Positions 1 through 8,622 of a stretch of DNA of 24,381 bases are shown here, in pieces. The notes under the pieces are model-generated. The model was not told the DNA's origin. It saw only the letters and a list, made by a program, of their open reading frames with translations, and did no database searches. The DNA is from Bacteroidota bacterium. Lineage in GTDB: Bacteria; Bacteroidota; Bacteroidia; Bacteroidales; JAADJA01. A program made the translations under genes and the position numbers. Position 1 is the stretch's first letter. Each line of letters opens with the position of its first letter. The DNA lies in contig JAJRTT010000063.1 of assembly GCA_024278155.1 (NCBI GenBank), positions 1 to 24,381 of the forward strand, written 5' to 3'.

Positions 1-1018
1 AGATGGCAAAAGCAGTATCCACCCCAACGATGATGTGAACAAATCACAATCTTCCAACGATACCTTCCCAACGGCCATGCACATTGCAGCCTATAAAATG
101 ATCGTGGAAACCACTATTCCCGGAATTAATAAATTGCGTGACACTTTGATGGCAAAATCCATCGAATTTAAGGATATTGTGAAAACCGGCCGTACCCATT
201 TAATGGATGCTACGCCATTGACCCTGGGCCAGGAATTTTCGGGGTATGTTTCCCAGTTGAACCATGGGCTGAATGCATTGAAAAACACACTGGACCATCT
301 CCAGGAGCTTGCCCTTGGCGGGACTGCCGTTGGAACGGGAATCAATACACCTCCGGGCTATGCCGTAAAAGTGGCCGCAAAAATTGCTGGACTCACAGGT
401 TATCCATTCCGTACGGCGGAAAATAAATTCGAGGCACTTTCGGCCCATGATGCCATTGTTGAAGCTTCGGGCGCATTGAAAACCCTTGCGGTAAGCCTGA
501 TGCACATTGCCAATAACACACGTATGCTGGCTTCGGGGCCACGTTGCGGAATCGGGGAAATCATGCTTCCAGCCAATGAGCCGGGGTCCTCCATTATGCC
601 CGGAAAAGTGAACCCAACCCAGAACGAAGCCCTGAGCATGGTCTGCGCACAGGTGATCGGGAACGATGCGGCCATCACGGCAGGAGGGATGCAGGGACAT
701 TTTCAATTGAACGTGTTCAAACCGGTTATGATCTATAACCTGCTGATGTCGGCAAGGTTGATCGGTGATGCCTGTTCTTCCTTCAACGATAATTGTGCGG
801 TTGGGATTGAACCCAATATGCCTTTCATCAAAAAGAACCTTGAAAATTCCTTGATGTTGGTAACAGCCTTGAATACCCATATTGGTTATGAGAAAGCGGC
901 CAAAATTGCCAAGAAAGCCCATCAGGAAGGGACAACACTCCGTGAATCTGCTCTTGCCCTTGGTTTTCTCACCGATGGGGAGTTCACCGAATGGGTTGAC
1001 CCAATGAAGATGATTTAA
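1..1018 (+). CDS. fumC: Class II fumarate hydratase, 5'-truncated by window edge
   Basis: Fumarase catalyses the reversible hydration of fumarate to L-malate in the TCA cycle, in the cytosol. The frame is open from base 2 and starts inside the family motif IHPNDDVNKSQSSND, so roughly the first 130 residues lie outside the window; the GTG at 35 is an internal valine and not a start. Visible family signatures are GRTHLMDATPLTLGQE with the catalytic-site His, ALGGTAVGTG, NKFEAL, and the flexible catalytic loop GSSIMPGKVNPTQ with the active-site Ser. The C-terminus (NTHIGYEKAA, then a short helical tail ending at TAA 1016-1018) matches E. coli FumC closely. The Asp-lyase paralogue AspA is less likely because the NKFEAL, VGIEPN and NTHIGY stretches are fumarase-like. 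It converges with the next gene across only 12 bp, and I see no terminator there. Confidence 0.96.
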   Translation, partial: DGKSSIHPNDDVNKSQSSNDTFPTAMHIAAYKMIVETTIPGINKLRDTLMAKSIEFKDIVKTGRTHLMDATPLTLGQEFSGYVSQLNHGLNALKNTLDHLQELALGGTAVGTGINTPPGYAVKVAAKIAGLTGYPFRTAENKFEALSAHDAIVEASGALKTLAVSLMHIANNTRMLASGPRCGIGEIMLPANEPGSSIMPGKVNPTQNEALSMVCAQVIGNDAAITAGGMQGHFQLNVFKPVMIYNLLMSARLIGDACSSFNDNCAVGIEPNMPFIKKNLENSLMLVTALNTHIGYEKAAKIAKKAHQEGTTLRESALALGFLTDGEFTEWVDPMKMI

Positions 1019-1030
1019 CCTGATTTGGGT

Positions 1031-2578
1031 TTAATGAAATCCTATTTTGTTGATGTAAAAGACTTTCCGTTTGTTCTTTGTGTTAAAGGTATTGTTCTTA
1101 ATGGTTTGGAAACCATATGTCAGGAAATAATTCCCGTACCAGTAAACCATGTTGCTTTTGGTGTCTTCCATGATTTTATCGTTATTATAGGAAGTTTCGA
1201 TGGGGAAGTAATCAAGCCCTGCGATCACTTCATTTCCTTTGATGATTTTTGCCCCGATTTTTCCCTGCCGGTTAAATGCAAGTACCATTTCGTCCCCGGC
1301 AAAATAAACCACCACCCTGTTCACAAGGTCGAGTGTGAGGATGTTGAAAATTTCCATTCCGTTGTCCCAAAGCTTGTTTCCGTTTTCATCATAACAGGCC
1401 ACAAAGGCATTGAAGTACTTATATCCATCAAAAACAGAATAGGAGACCGGGCTGGGATGGCCATAATAATCATAATAGGTATTGGTTACGGTGTGGTATT
1501 CTTCGTAAAAACCCTCGCTCACAAAATAAAAGAGGCTGTCTTTTTTGATGATGTCGTGCAACAATAGGTTGAAGTCGATGGAATTTTTTTCCTTTGCCTT
1601 TTCGCTTTTTTCCGCCTTTCTTTTTGCCGTTTCAAATTCCCTGCTCTTCAGGTAGCCCGTCATGTTTTCAAGGTCGAGGAAATTATTGAAGGTTGGTTTC
1701 CCGGCTTCGTTTCCATCGATGTTAATCGTATAAAAACCGGAGGCCTGATGCCGGAAATAGTCTTTAGCTGGGATTGTTGTCCCGGAAATATAATCATAGG
1801 GCCCGATCAATAACCAGGAATCCTTTCCCTTGGCAATGAGTTTTCCCGAATTGAACTTTTTCCCTTTTTCGGGTATTGTTTTTATGGATCTCAACAATTC
1901 CCCCTGGGCATTGTATTGGTCGGTGAGGAGATATTGGGTTCCTTTTGAAATGAAAACATTGAACAGGCACAGGATGGAGTTGTTCAGCGTATCGAGATAA
2001 AAACTTTCAAAGCGTGCCGAACCAAAATCATAGCTGGAAACTTCTTTGGTCTCTTTGGTGTTCAGGTCGAGGCGATAAAGTGCCGCATGTCCCTGATTGG
2101 TGTTGATGCCCGCAAAAATGGAATTGCCGATGACCTCAATTGCCGATATTTGTGCGTTGTTGGGCACATCCCCGCTGAACAATTCATATTTCCCATCGGC
2201 AAGGTCCAATTTCATTAATTGGTAATTATAGGTCTCCGACTTTTTCTTTTCCTCATCATGAAAAAGGATGTAGAGGAAACCCTCCCGGTAAACATGTTTC
2301 CTATACGTAAGGTTGTGAAAAACAGGGATGTCCTTTTTCCAGGCTTCCTGCATGTATTTATTGTAAAGCACAAAAACCCAAAATTTGTAATCGTTCTCCT
2401 TGATAGTGGTTTCGTAAAAAAACACAACACCCTTGTCGTTGCATGGAATGATCTTAAAAGCGGCTTCGTCTGATTTGACATCTATTTCCACACGCAGGAA
2501 CGGGTCGGATTGACCTAAGGCAATCCCTGTATTGAGAATTAAGAAAAACAATATGAGGGCGAGAACATTCTTCATCAT
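1031..2578 (-). CDS. Exported hypothetical protein, beta-rich
   Basis: I do not recognise a named family. The 515-residue protein starts with a clear signal peptide (MMKNVLALILFFLILNTGIA, then a likely cleavage near LGQS), so it should be exported to the periplasm or surface. The body is rich in aromatic and short beta-strand-like segments (for example YNYQLMKLDL, AALYRLDLNTKET, NAFVACYDENGNKLWDNGM), which suggests a beta-propeller or WD40-like fold. A charged Lys/Glu patch, about residues 312-330, probably forms a linker or helix. No lipobox Cys and no T9SS sorting domain are visible. Two adjacent Met codons are possible starts (2576-2578 or 2573-2575). A TATTTTTG box on the minus strand lies 20-27 bp upstream. 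The 3' end faces fumC. Confidence 0.8.
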   Translation of the reverse strand: MMKNVLALILFFLILNTGIALGQSDPFLRVEIDVKSDEAAFKIIPCNDKGVVFFYETTIKENDYKFWVFVLYNKYMQEAWKKDIPVFHNLTYRKHVYREGFLYILFHDEEKKKSETYNYQLMKLDLADGKYELFSGDVPNNAQISAIEVIGNSIFAGINTNQGHAALYRLDLNTKETKEVSSYDFGSARFESFYLDTLNNSILCLFNVFISKGTQYLLTDQYNAQGELLRSIKTIPEKGKKFNSGKLIAKGKDSWLLIGPYDYISGTTIPAKDYFRHQASGFYTINIDGNEAGKPTFNNFLDLENMTGYLKSREFETAKRKAEKSEKAKEKNSIDFNLLLHDIIKKDSLFYFVSEGFYEEYHTVTNTYYDYYGHPSPVSYSVFDGYKYFNAFVACYDENGNKLWDNGMEIFNILTLDLVNRVVVYFAGDEMVLAFNRQGKIGAKIIKGNEVIAGLDYFPIETSYNNDKIMEDTKSNMVYWYGNYFLTYGFQTIKNNTFNTKNKRKVFYINKIGFH

Positions 2579-2597
2579 CAGCTAAATTGCAGAATAG

Positions 2598-2605
2598 CAA
2601 AAATA
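2598..2605 (-). promoter_or_regulatory. Bacteroidota -7-like box for 1031-2578 gene
   Basis: The minus strand reads TATTTTTG here, matching the Bacteroidota sigma-ABfr -7 consensus TAnnTTTG. It would start transcription about a dozen bases before the ATG at 2578. No good -33 TTG is seen at the usual 19-base spacing, so the call rests on one short box in AT-rich sequence. Confidence 0.35.
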
Positions 2606-2680
2606 ATACATTGTTGCAATATATAATGTTTCTTACTGATTTATTATTTTAAATCTCAACAAAACTAAATCTAAATAAAA

Positions 2681-2704
2681 AAGCCCCCGGTTAACCGGGG
2701 GCTT
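2681..2704 (-). terminator. Rho-independent terminator of the T9SS-protein gene
   Basis: This is a perfect 24-bp palindrome (AAGCCCCCGGTTAACCGGGGGCTT). On the minus strand it is followed directly by a T-rich tract (complement of ctaaataaaa). It lies 23 bp after the stop of the 2728-4347 gene, so it most likely ends that transcript and insulates the downstream 1031-2578 gene, which has its own promoter-like box. Confidence 0.9.
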
Positions 2705-2727
2705 CAAATGATAAAATCAAATTATCA

Positions 2728-4347
2728 TTACTTGATAATCAGTTTTTTGCTGACTTGTTGTTTGCTGTTTTCGTCAGAGAATGTCATGAAATAAATCCCT
2801 GTTTCCAGATCACGAAGGTCGAGTGTCGATAATTCACTGTTTAGTTCAGCTTGTTTCACGATGCTTCCCGTGATGGCCATAACCCTTACATGTGAGAAAC
2901 CATTTATTGATTTGCTGATTTGTACCATTCCTGATGAAGGGTTGGGGAAAACAGAAATCTGTGCTGCAACATCAGATAGGTCATTGATCCCTACTTCGGT
3001 TTCACCTTTTACTATGATATTGTCAATTTCCCAGGTAGCCGATCCATCTGCGGTACTTGTATAGAAAAATGCCACATAAACGGATGGGCCAATGTAAGTA
3101 CTAAGGTCAACCGTTCCAGATTCGACCCATGACCAAGAACCGGGCGACATATTGTAGCTCAGGCTTGTCCATGTAGCGGAATTGGGGTCGCCACCTCCGT
3201 CATAATCGGTCGAGACTTTTAATTCCAAATCATTTCCGGTGTAGTTCATTGCGTTGGCAAAGGCAATATTGGCAGCTGTAAATGTGTCGAGGTTGAGCAT
3301 AGGTGAAATCAACCAATCTTCATTTTCGTTGGACCCGCCTGCATAACCGCTCATTTTTGTACAAGGGGTGCCATTTACACCATGGATGGAATCAATGACC
3401 CATTCCTGGTCACCGATAACCGAAATTTTTGTCCAGTTGCCAAAGGAGTAATCATCAAAGTTGTGGGATTCAACCACTACGATGTTTCCAATTGTCGCTT
3501 CATCGGCCGGGGCAGTTCCATCGGTTTTGTAATCAACGTTTGTCCCAAAATTGGTGTAAGGGTAAATAGTGAAATAATAGGTTGTGTTCGCTGTTAGTCC
3601 GGCAAACATTGCAGTTTCAACCCCATATGAAATGTTAAGGGCGCCGCTTCCATCTGAAAGGTCGGCATCATTGGTAATGGGGGTTCCGTCCACAGGGACG
3701 GGAAGACTGGCTGAGGTTCCACCAAAAATGATGTATTTTGAAGGGAGCTGGTCACCTGTTGCATCGGCCCACGACAGGTTTATGTCCGTGCCATTTACTG
3801 TTGCCGTAAAAGCAGTTGGGTAGTTGGTGGGTTCTGGGTCAGGGGTTCCGCCACCAAAGCTGGTATATGCAAAATTGTCGATACTCACCTGTCCGGCCCC
3901 TGTGTTATTTTGGATAAATGTAATGTAAACATCACCTGCCATATCAACAATAATATCCCCGGAATTTTTAACTTCGCCTTGTTCCCCGGAGGAAGTAACA
4001 TTGCCAACAAGGATGTCATTCACGAAAACATCAAGGTTCACACCTGTTGAAAAGGCTTGCATATAATCGAAACTAATCGTTCCAAACCCACCGGAAATAG
4101 TCCCCGAAGTAACTTCGGCTGTCGGTGTCCTGTCTTTTCCAAGACAAGGTGATTGTTCGTCAATGGGCTGGTCGCCGCGGCATTGCCAGTATTCCCATGT
4201 TGAGCCGTCGAGCCCCGTAAAAGTTCCGTCCTGATAGGAGTTTCCTTCTTCAGGGTAATTTTCAAATGTTTCGAGGCCATCGGCATAGGAAACATTGATG
4301 AGTGCCATAACCAAAATAATGGCAGTTGATAGGAAAAGTTTTTTCAT
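2728..4347 (-). CDS. T9SS-exported multidomain surface protein (FN3, choice-of-anchor J, type A sorting domain)
   Basis: This 539-residue protein is predicted to be secreted and surface-anchored by type IX secretion. It begins with a signal peptide (MKKLFLSTAIILVMALINVSYA). Residues ~27-170 form a beta-sandwich-like domain (ETFENYPEEGNSY to SIDNFAYTSF). Residues ~175-285 are a fibronectin type III domain (FTATVNGTDINLSW, TTYYFTIYPY). Residues ~292-448 match the choice-of-anchor J / cleaved-adhesin fold (FDDYSFGNWTKI, DWLISPMLNL, WEIDNIIVKG). The last ~85 residues are a type A sorting domain (ISVFPNPSSGMVQIS, then LETGIYFMTF, ending KKLIIK). The sorting domain is normally removed by the PorU sortase. 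No catalytic domain is visible, so the role may be adhesion or carbohydrate/protein binding. The gene stands alone, with its own terminator downstream and fba 100 bp upstream. Confidence 0.9.
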   Translation of the reverse strand: MKKLFLSTAIILVMALINVSYADGLETFENYPEEGNSYQDGTFTGLDGSTWEYWQCRGDQPIDEQSPCLGKDRTPTAEVTSGTISGGFGTISFDYMQAFSTGVNLDVFVNDILVGNVTSSGEQGEVKNSGDIIVDMAGDVYITFIQNNTGAGQVSIDNFAYTSFGGGTPDPEPTNYPTAFTATVNGTDINLSWADATGDQLPSKYIIFGGTSASLPVPVDGTPITNDADLSDGSGALNISYGVETAMFAGLTANTTYYFTIYPYTNFGTNVDYKTDGTAPADEATIGNIVVVESHNFDDYSFGNWTKISVIGDQEWVIDSIHGVNGTPCTKMSGYAGGSNENEDWLISPMLNLDTFTAANIAFANAMNYTGNDLELKVSTDYDGGGDPNSATWTSLSYNMSPGSWSWVESGTVDLSTYIGPSVYVAFFYTSTADGSATWEIDNIIVKGETEVGINDLSDVAAQISVFPNPSSGMVQISKSINGFSHVRVMAITGSIVKQAELNSELSTLDLRDLETGIYFMTFSDENSKQQVSKKLIIK

Positions 4348-4447
4348 GATTTTAATTTTTTAAAAGTTAGTATGATTATTAATTGTGTTATTTGCATAAA
4401 GGTGAGGCCTTAAAAGTATTTTATTCAGGCTATCCACCAAGAAATAT

Positions 4448-5527
4448 TTAATTTCTATCAATGTTGTTTAAATCTTCAAAAGCCACCTTTAGCCTTTCGA
4501 CCATGCTCAACTCGCCTTCGCGCAACCATTTTCTTGGATCGTAAAACTTCTTGTTTGGTTTGTCGTCCCCTTCGGGGTTGCCAATCTGCCCTTGCAGGTA
4601 ATCATGGTTTTTTGCCTCGTATTTCCTTACACCGTCCCAAAACGCCCATTGTGTATCTGTATCAATATTCATTTTGATCACACCATAAGAGATTGCTTCC
4701 CTGATTTCATCATGGCTCGAACCCGAGCCGCCATGGAATACAAAATTGACAGGTTTGTCATCCGTATTATATTTCTTCTGGATATGATCCTGTGAATTTT
4801 TCAGGATGATGGGGGAAAGCTTCACATTACCGGGTTTGTAAACACCATGAACATTTCCGAAGGCAGCTGCAACCGTAAAACGATCACTGATTTTTGAAAG
4901 CTCCTTGTACGCAAAGGCCACTTCTTCGGGCTGGGTATAAAGTTTAGAACTGTCGATGTCGGTATTGTCCACGCCATCTTCCTCGCCGCCGGTAACACCA
5001 AGCTCGATTTCGAGGGTCATCCCGATTTTGCTCATCCTTTCTAAATATTTCTTTGAAATTTCAATGTTCTCTTCGATGGGCTCCACCGAAAGGTCGAGCA
5101 TATGCGAGCTGAACAAAGGCTTTCCGTGTTCTTCGTAATACTTTTCACCGGCATCCAAAAGCCCGTCGATCCAGGGAAGGAGTTTCTTTGCTGCATGGTC
5201 GGTGTGCAAAATTACGGGGACACCATATAATTCGGCCATCCGGTGAACATGCTCTGCTCCCGAGACTGCTCCAGCAACAGCGGCTTTTTCATTTTCGTTG
5301 GACAATCCTTTGCCCGCATAAAATGCTGCCCCACCGTTTGAAAACTGGATGATAACAGGGGAGTTATTGTTCTTTGCAGCTTCCAAAACGGCATTTACCG
5401 AATCGGTGCTCACCACATTTACCGCAGGTATGGCAAATCCATTCTTCTTTGCAATGGAAAAGACTTTTTGAAGATCGTCGCCCGAAATTACCCCGGGTTC
5501 AATATGGTCTAAGATTTTTTCTGACAT
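4448..5527 (-). CDS. fbaA: Class II fructose-bisphosphate aldolase
   Basis: The enzyme is a zinc-dependent cytosolic aldolase that interconverts fructose-1,6-bisphosphate with DHAP and glyceraldehyde-3-phosphate in glycolysis and gluconeogenesis. It is 359 residues, almost the same length as E. coli FbaA, and starts with MSEKILDHIEPGVISGDD. Key motifs are LHTDHAAKKLLPW (catalytic Asp110 and zinc His111), LEIELGVTGGEEDGVDN (zinc Glu and the active-site loop), FGNVHGVYKPGNV (zinc His), FHGGSGS (phosphate and zinc site) and NIDTDTQWA. It ends with the long C-terminal helices typical of the IIA subclass (FYDPRKWLREGE). No key residue is missing. It is apparently monocistronic, with a ~380-bp non-coding region upstream. 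Confidence 0.97.
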   Translation of the reverse strand: MSEKILDHIEPGVISGDDLQKVFSIAKKNGFAIPAVNVVSTDSVNAVLEAAKNNNSPVIIQFSNGGAAFYAGKGLSNENEKAAVAGAVSGAEHVHRMAELYGVPVILHTDHAAKKLLPWIDGLLDAGEKYYEEHGKPLFSSHMLDLSVEPIEENIEISKKYLERMSKIGMTLEIELGVTGGEEDGVDNTDIDSSKLYTQPEEVAFAYKELSKISDRFTVAAAFGNVHGVYKPGNVKLSPIILKNSQDHIQKKYNTDDKPVNFVFHGGSGSSHDEIREAISYGVIKMNIDTDTQWAFWDGVRKYEAKNHDYLQGQIGNPEGDDKPNKKFYDPRKWLREGELSMVERLKVAFEDLNNIDRN

Positions 5528-5639
5528 TTTATAATTATTTTGCTAATTTATTAATTGAGTCATTTACAATGTTTGATGAAATATCAAACCCTATTATCTT
5601 TTACAAAGTAAACAGTACTATTTTTTTGCAAAAGGACAG

Positions 5640-5647
5640 CAAATTTA
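5640..5647 (-). promoter_or_regulatory. Possible -7 box upstream of fbaA
   Basis: The minus strand reads TAAATTTG, a full match to TAnnTTTG. It would give an untranslated leader of about 105 bases before fbaA. No -33 TTG is found at the expected spacing, so confidence is low. Confidence 0.3.
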
Positions 5648-5746
5648 CGGATTTCCGCTTAATTAATTATTAATATTTGTTAATTGTTGATAAGTAAGGA
5701 AATGTGGTTGATAAGATTGGGTTGCTGGAAACGGTTAAAGTCAAAA

Positions 5747-5795
5747 CGTCATTGCGAACGAAGGGGAGGAATGCGTGGTGGGATGAAACAATCTG
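5747..5795. repeat. Degenerate dispersed-repeat-like segment
   Basis: The stretch opens with CGTCATTGCGAACGAAGG and ends with AAACAATCTG. This resembles the short dispersed elements of the form CGTCATTGCGA-n-GAAGCAATCTG found in intergenic regions of many bacteria. The middle is enlarged and diverged (GGAGGAATGCGTGGTGGGATG), and no good palindromic partner arm is visible, so this would be a decayed copy. Only one copy is in the window. Confidence 0.4.
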
Positions 5796-5909
5796 TTAGC
5801 TACTGGCTTGCCTTTTATAACCAATATGTTGCCATGAATTTCAGCCCTCAAGGACAGCCTTTTAATCTCTCGTCATTTGTAGCTGGGCATAAAAAGGATT
5901 GACTGGCCT

Positions 5910-7451
5910 TTAATTGGGGACCACGTAATGAATCCCGGCATCGGGGCCCAATGGTAACCCAAGGAGCAACCAAATCACCAGTAGGATAATCCATGAAACC
6001 AGGAATACAATGGAATAAGGGACCATGGTCGCAATGATTGTCCCTATACCTGCCTTTGGATCATATTTTTGGACATAGGCGATAATCAGCGCAAAGAAAC
6101 TCATCATGGGTGATATAACATTCGTTACACTGTCGCCAATGCGGTAAACCACTTGTGACAATTCGGGCGAATATCCCATGATCATGAACATGGGAATGAA
6201 AATAGGGGCAAGGATGGCCCATTTGGCCGATGCGCTTCCCATGAGCATGTTGATACTTGCGGAAAGCAGAATAAACAGGACCATTTCGGGTATCAGGCCC
6301 ATATTTGCCGACATAAGAAGGTCAGCCCCTTTAACGGCCAAAATAATCCCCAGGTTGCTCCATTTGAAATAGGCTACAAATTGCGCAGCGAAAAAGACAA
6401 GGACAATGTAGGTGGCCAATGTTTTCATGGAAGAAGCCATCCCTTTTACCACATCCGAATCATTTTTAAAAGTCCCGGTTGTAAAACCGTAGGCCAGTCC
6501 CATCGTGCAGGCCACAATAAACAACATGGCCACGACCCCACGTATGAGGGGGGATGTGAGCAAACCCCCGTCCGTTCCCCGAAGAAAACCATTTTCGGGG
6601 AATGTGCCTATAAGGGTAATGCCCACGATAACCAACAATGCGAGCAAAGCCATCAACAAACCTTTTTTTTCGGTTTTGGAAAGTTTGTCGAACGAATCCT
6701 CTTTCTCGTTTGATTCTGTCCTGACGTATTTCCCCAATCGGGGCTCCACGATTTTTTCAGTGACAAATGTCCCTGCAATTGCAATCACAAAAGTGGATAC
6801 AAACATAAAGTAATAGTTGGCCGTTGCATTGACCTCGTAAGCTGGGTCAAGGATGTTGGCCGCCTCCTGCGATAAACCTGCCAATAAGGGATCCACTGTC
6901 CCTAAAACAAGGTTTGCACTGAACCCACCGGAAACCCCGGCAAAAGCCGCTGCCATTCCCGCAATGGGATGCCTGCCGACAGCCACAAATATCACCCCGG
7001 CAAGCGGTATGAGCAATACATAGCCCACATCAGATGCTACATTCGACAATATACCCGAAAAAACAAGGATAAAAGTGAGGAGGTGCTTTGGTGAGTTGAG
7101 TACCAACATTCGGATAATGGCATTTATCAGGCCACTTTGTTCGGCAATCCCGATTCCCAACATGGCCACAAGGACAATCCCGAGAGGGGCAAATCCCGTG
7201 AAATTATCTACCATCTCAAGTAAAATCATGTGGATGCCATCGTGCGATAAAAGGTTTATGGGCCGTACGATTTCACCGGTCCCGGGATGAACGGCCTCCC
7301 AGCCCATCCAATGGCCAATTGCCGAAAAAACCAATGCGGAAAGGGCAAACAAGGCGAAAAGTGTGGCTGGGTGCGGCAAGGCATTGCCCGCTCGTTCTGT
7401 CCAGTTCAACATCCTTTGAAATATGCCTGTTCTCTTTTTTGCCTTGCCCAT
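5910..7451 (-). CDS. AbgT-family transporter (p-aminobenzoyl-glutamate / antimetabolite transporter type)
   Basis: A 513-residue polytopic inner-membrane protein with about a dozen hydrophobic segments. The N-terminal stretch ERAGNALPHPATLFALFALSAL is a hallmark of the AbgT family. Other family-like segments are NFTGFAPLGIVLVAMLGIGIAEQSG, SNVASDVGYVLLIPLAG, GFSANLVLGTVDPLLAGLSQ and SASAKWAILAPIFIPMFM. Two half-repeats are apparent, with re-entrant-hairpin-like Gly/Ser/Pro-rich stretches. E. coli AbgT takes up p-aminobenzoyl-glutamate, whereas characterised relatives (MtrF, YdaH) export sulfonamides and p-aminobenzoate; the substrate cannot be chosen from sequence here. No abgA/abgB hydrolase is adjacent. 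The next upstream gene on the same strand is the broken Yip1 gene, 176 bp away, so co-transcription is uncertain. Confidence 0.93.
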   Translation of the reverse strand: MGKAKKRTGIFQRMLNWTERAGNALPHPATLFALFALSALVFSAIGHWMGWEAVHPGTGEIVRPINLLSHDGIHMILLEMVDNFTGFAPLGIVLVAMLGIGIAEQSGLINAIIRMLVLNSPKHLLTFILVFSGILSNVASDVGYVLLIPLAGVIFVAVGRHPIAGMAAAFAGVSGGFSANLVLGTVDPLLAGLSQEAANILDPAYEVNATANYYFMFVSTFVIAIAGTFVTEKIVEPRLGKYVRTESNEKEDSFDKLSKTEKKGLLMALLALLVIVGITLIGTFPENGFLRGTDGGLLTSPLIRGVVAMLFIVACTMGLAYGFTTGTFKNDSDVVKGMASSMKTLATYIVLVFFAAQFVAYFKWSNLGIILAVKGADLLMSANMGLIPEMVLFILLSASINMLMGSASAKWAILAPIFIPMFMIMGYSPELSQVVYRIGDSVTNVISPMMSFFALIIAYVQKYDPKAGIGTIIATMVPYSIVFLVSWIILLVIWLLLGLPLGPDAGIHYVVPN

Positions 7452-7601
7452 AGGTATTTTTCACTAAGTTATCTATTTGCCACAAAGAAACGAAACTTTG
7501 TAAATAGTTTTGGGATTATTTTGATGGGTGTACGACAAATTGCCCTTTTCTTTTTCTTTAAAATTTGATTTGGAGTTTAAAAAAAGTGGGTGATCTTCAA
7601 A

Positions 7602-7618
7602 ACCGGTAAAATGCCGGT
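7602..7618 (-). terminator. Weak hairpin after the Yip1 pseudogene
   Basis: A 5-bp GC-rich stem (ACCGG/CCGGT) with a 7-base loop is followed on the minus strand by TTTTG, ten bases after the Yip1 stop codon. The position fits a terminator, but the stem and T-tract are short. Confidence 0.35.
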
Positions 7619-7627
7619 CAATCTTAC

Positions 7628-8276
7628 CTACATAACGTAAACCAATAGTGCGATGAATGAAATTACAGAAATGATTACCAGTCCTGGAAGAAATAAATTC
7701 AGGATGGCTTTGCCAACATTGAAATTTTGAATTAACATATTACCTGTCACTAAAATAATCAATGACCAAATACCTAAAAGAAGTTCTGTCATCCCAAAAA
7801 CAAACCACATTGTATTATTGAACATGGAATTGTTCACAGGGACACTTTTAAATAAACCTTCCTGGAACATGAAAATCTCCGGGAACAAAAGTAAAAGCGA
7901 GCCTAAAGACGGGATTAGTGCCCATGCAATGATTGTCCTGAACTTATCAGATTCTGCCGTTCCATCAATCCATTTTCCTGTCACGCTCATTCCCCATGCA
8001 TAAATGCAATAGCTTTCCAACCAAGTGAGCCTCCAAGAACAACTGCCATGGCGAGGATAACCAACGTAGAAGTGTTGTCGCCCATGTTTTTCATCGAAGC
8101 CCTATCGATGGCCCTTGATATGCCACCAAAAACGAGCAGTATGGTTACAACTTTTGAGGGGAATTGTTCAGGATGTAAACAAGTGTGTCGGTAGGTTTTG
8201 TCAGTATTTTTAAAAGTAGGTTATCTCTATGGATTTCTGTTTCTGCCTGTTCGGGTATTTTTTGCTTTTCAGCCAT
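7628..8276 (-). pseudogene. Yip1-family integral membrane protein, broken by two frameshifts
   Basis: Reading the minus strand from ATG 8274-8276 gives MAEKQKIPEQAETEI and a conserved-looking LKILTKPTDTLVYIL, which runs into TAA at 8145-8147. The second frame continues with KVVTILLVFGGISRAIDR and ASMKNMGD, then membrane segment LVILAMAVVLGGSLGW. At about 8013-8022 the homologous reading moves to the third frame, SYCIYAWGMSVTGKW, and runs through three further membrane segments to TAG 7628-7630. Joined, these give about 215 residues with the usual architecture of bacterial Yip1-domain proteins (charged N-terminus, about five membrane helices). The span is 649 bases, not a multiple of three. 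Function of these bacterial proteins is unknown. The last piece (130 codons from 8020) is not a plausible stand-alone gene because the N-terminal part of the same family lies just upstream. Confidence 0.8.
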
Positions 8277-8460
8277 TGTTTGATTGTTTATTGGTTTAGG
8301 GCCAGGATTTATATGAGTAAGTAATTAAACCGAATTTCATCTTTAGAATTGGATAAATCAAATGTAAAGATAGTTTTTTTAATCAAACCACTATTCTATT
8401 TCTATTTTTTTATTCTGTTTTTTTAACTTTATTCCCCCCAACTTTTCCAGTTAAGATACG

Positions 8461-8468
8461 TACATTTG
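8461..8468 (+). promoter_or_regulatory. Upstream -7-like box (TACATTTG)
   Basis: A full match to TAnnTTTG in a context (CGTACATTTGCAGCCCG) typical of Bacteroidota promoters. If used, it would produce a ~350-base leader running through the inverted repeat before the glycogen-synthase start, or a short transcript containing the tiny 8505-8552 frame. No -33 TTG is evident at 19 bases. Confidence 0.35.
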
Positions 8469-8622
8469 CAGCCCGTTTTTTATTCAGGTAAGTAAATACT
8501 TAAAATGAGAATTTACAATAAGGATATTTTCGCGAAACGGATAACAAAATAGGTTCTAATACCATATCCAATGGAAATGGGTTATTGTTCCAAATATAAA
8601 AAGAACATAATTGTAATGCGAT

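Larger units (their letters stand above)
5528..5909. other. Non-coding region between fbaA and the AbgT gene
   Basis: This 382-bp stretch lies upstream of fbaA and downstream of the AbgT-family gene. It holds a possible fbaA -7 box (5640-5647) and a degenerate repeat-like segment (5747-5795). A 72-codon open frame at 5684-5902 has no recognisable product and overlaps the repeat-like segment; I do not count it as a gene. No convincing terminator for the AbgT gene is visible. Confidence 0.6.

Noticed and set aside
200..922. 240-codon open frame on the minus strand across fumC
   Set aside because: Antisense of highly conserved fumarase sequence; composition is artefactual.
1025..1567. 180-codon open frame on the plus strand after fumC
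   Set aside because: It is the antisense of the exported hypothetical protein at 1031-2578, which has a signal peptide and consistent coding. The plus-strand frame has no recognisable motif.
5684..5902. 72-codon plus-strand open frame in the fbaA/AbgT intergenic region
   Set aside because: No protein-like pattern, and it runs through the repeat-like segment; probably chance.
5893..5911. AAAGG/CCTTT hairpin at the AbgT stop codon as a terminator
   Set aside because: The stem is only five weak pairs and overlaps the stop codon.
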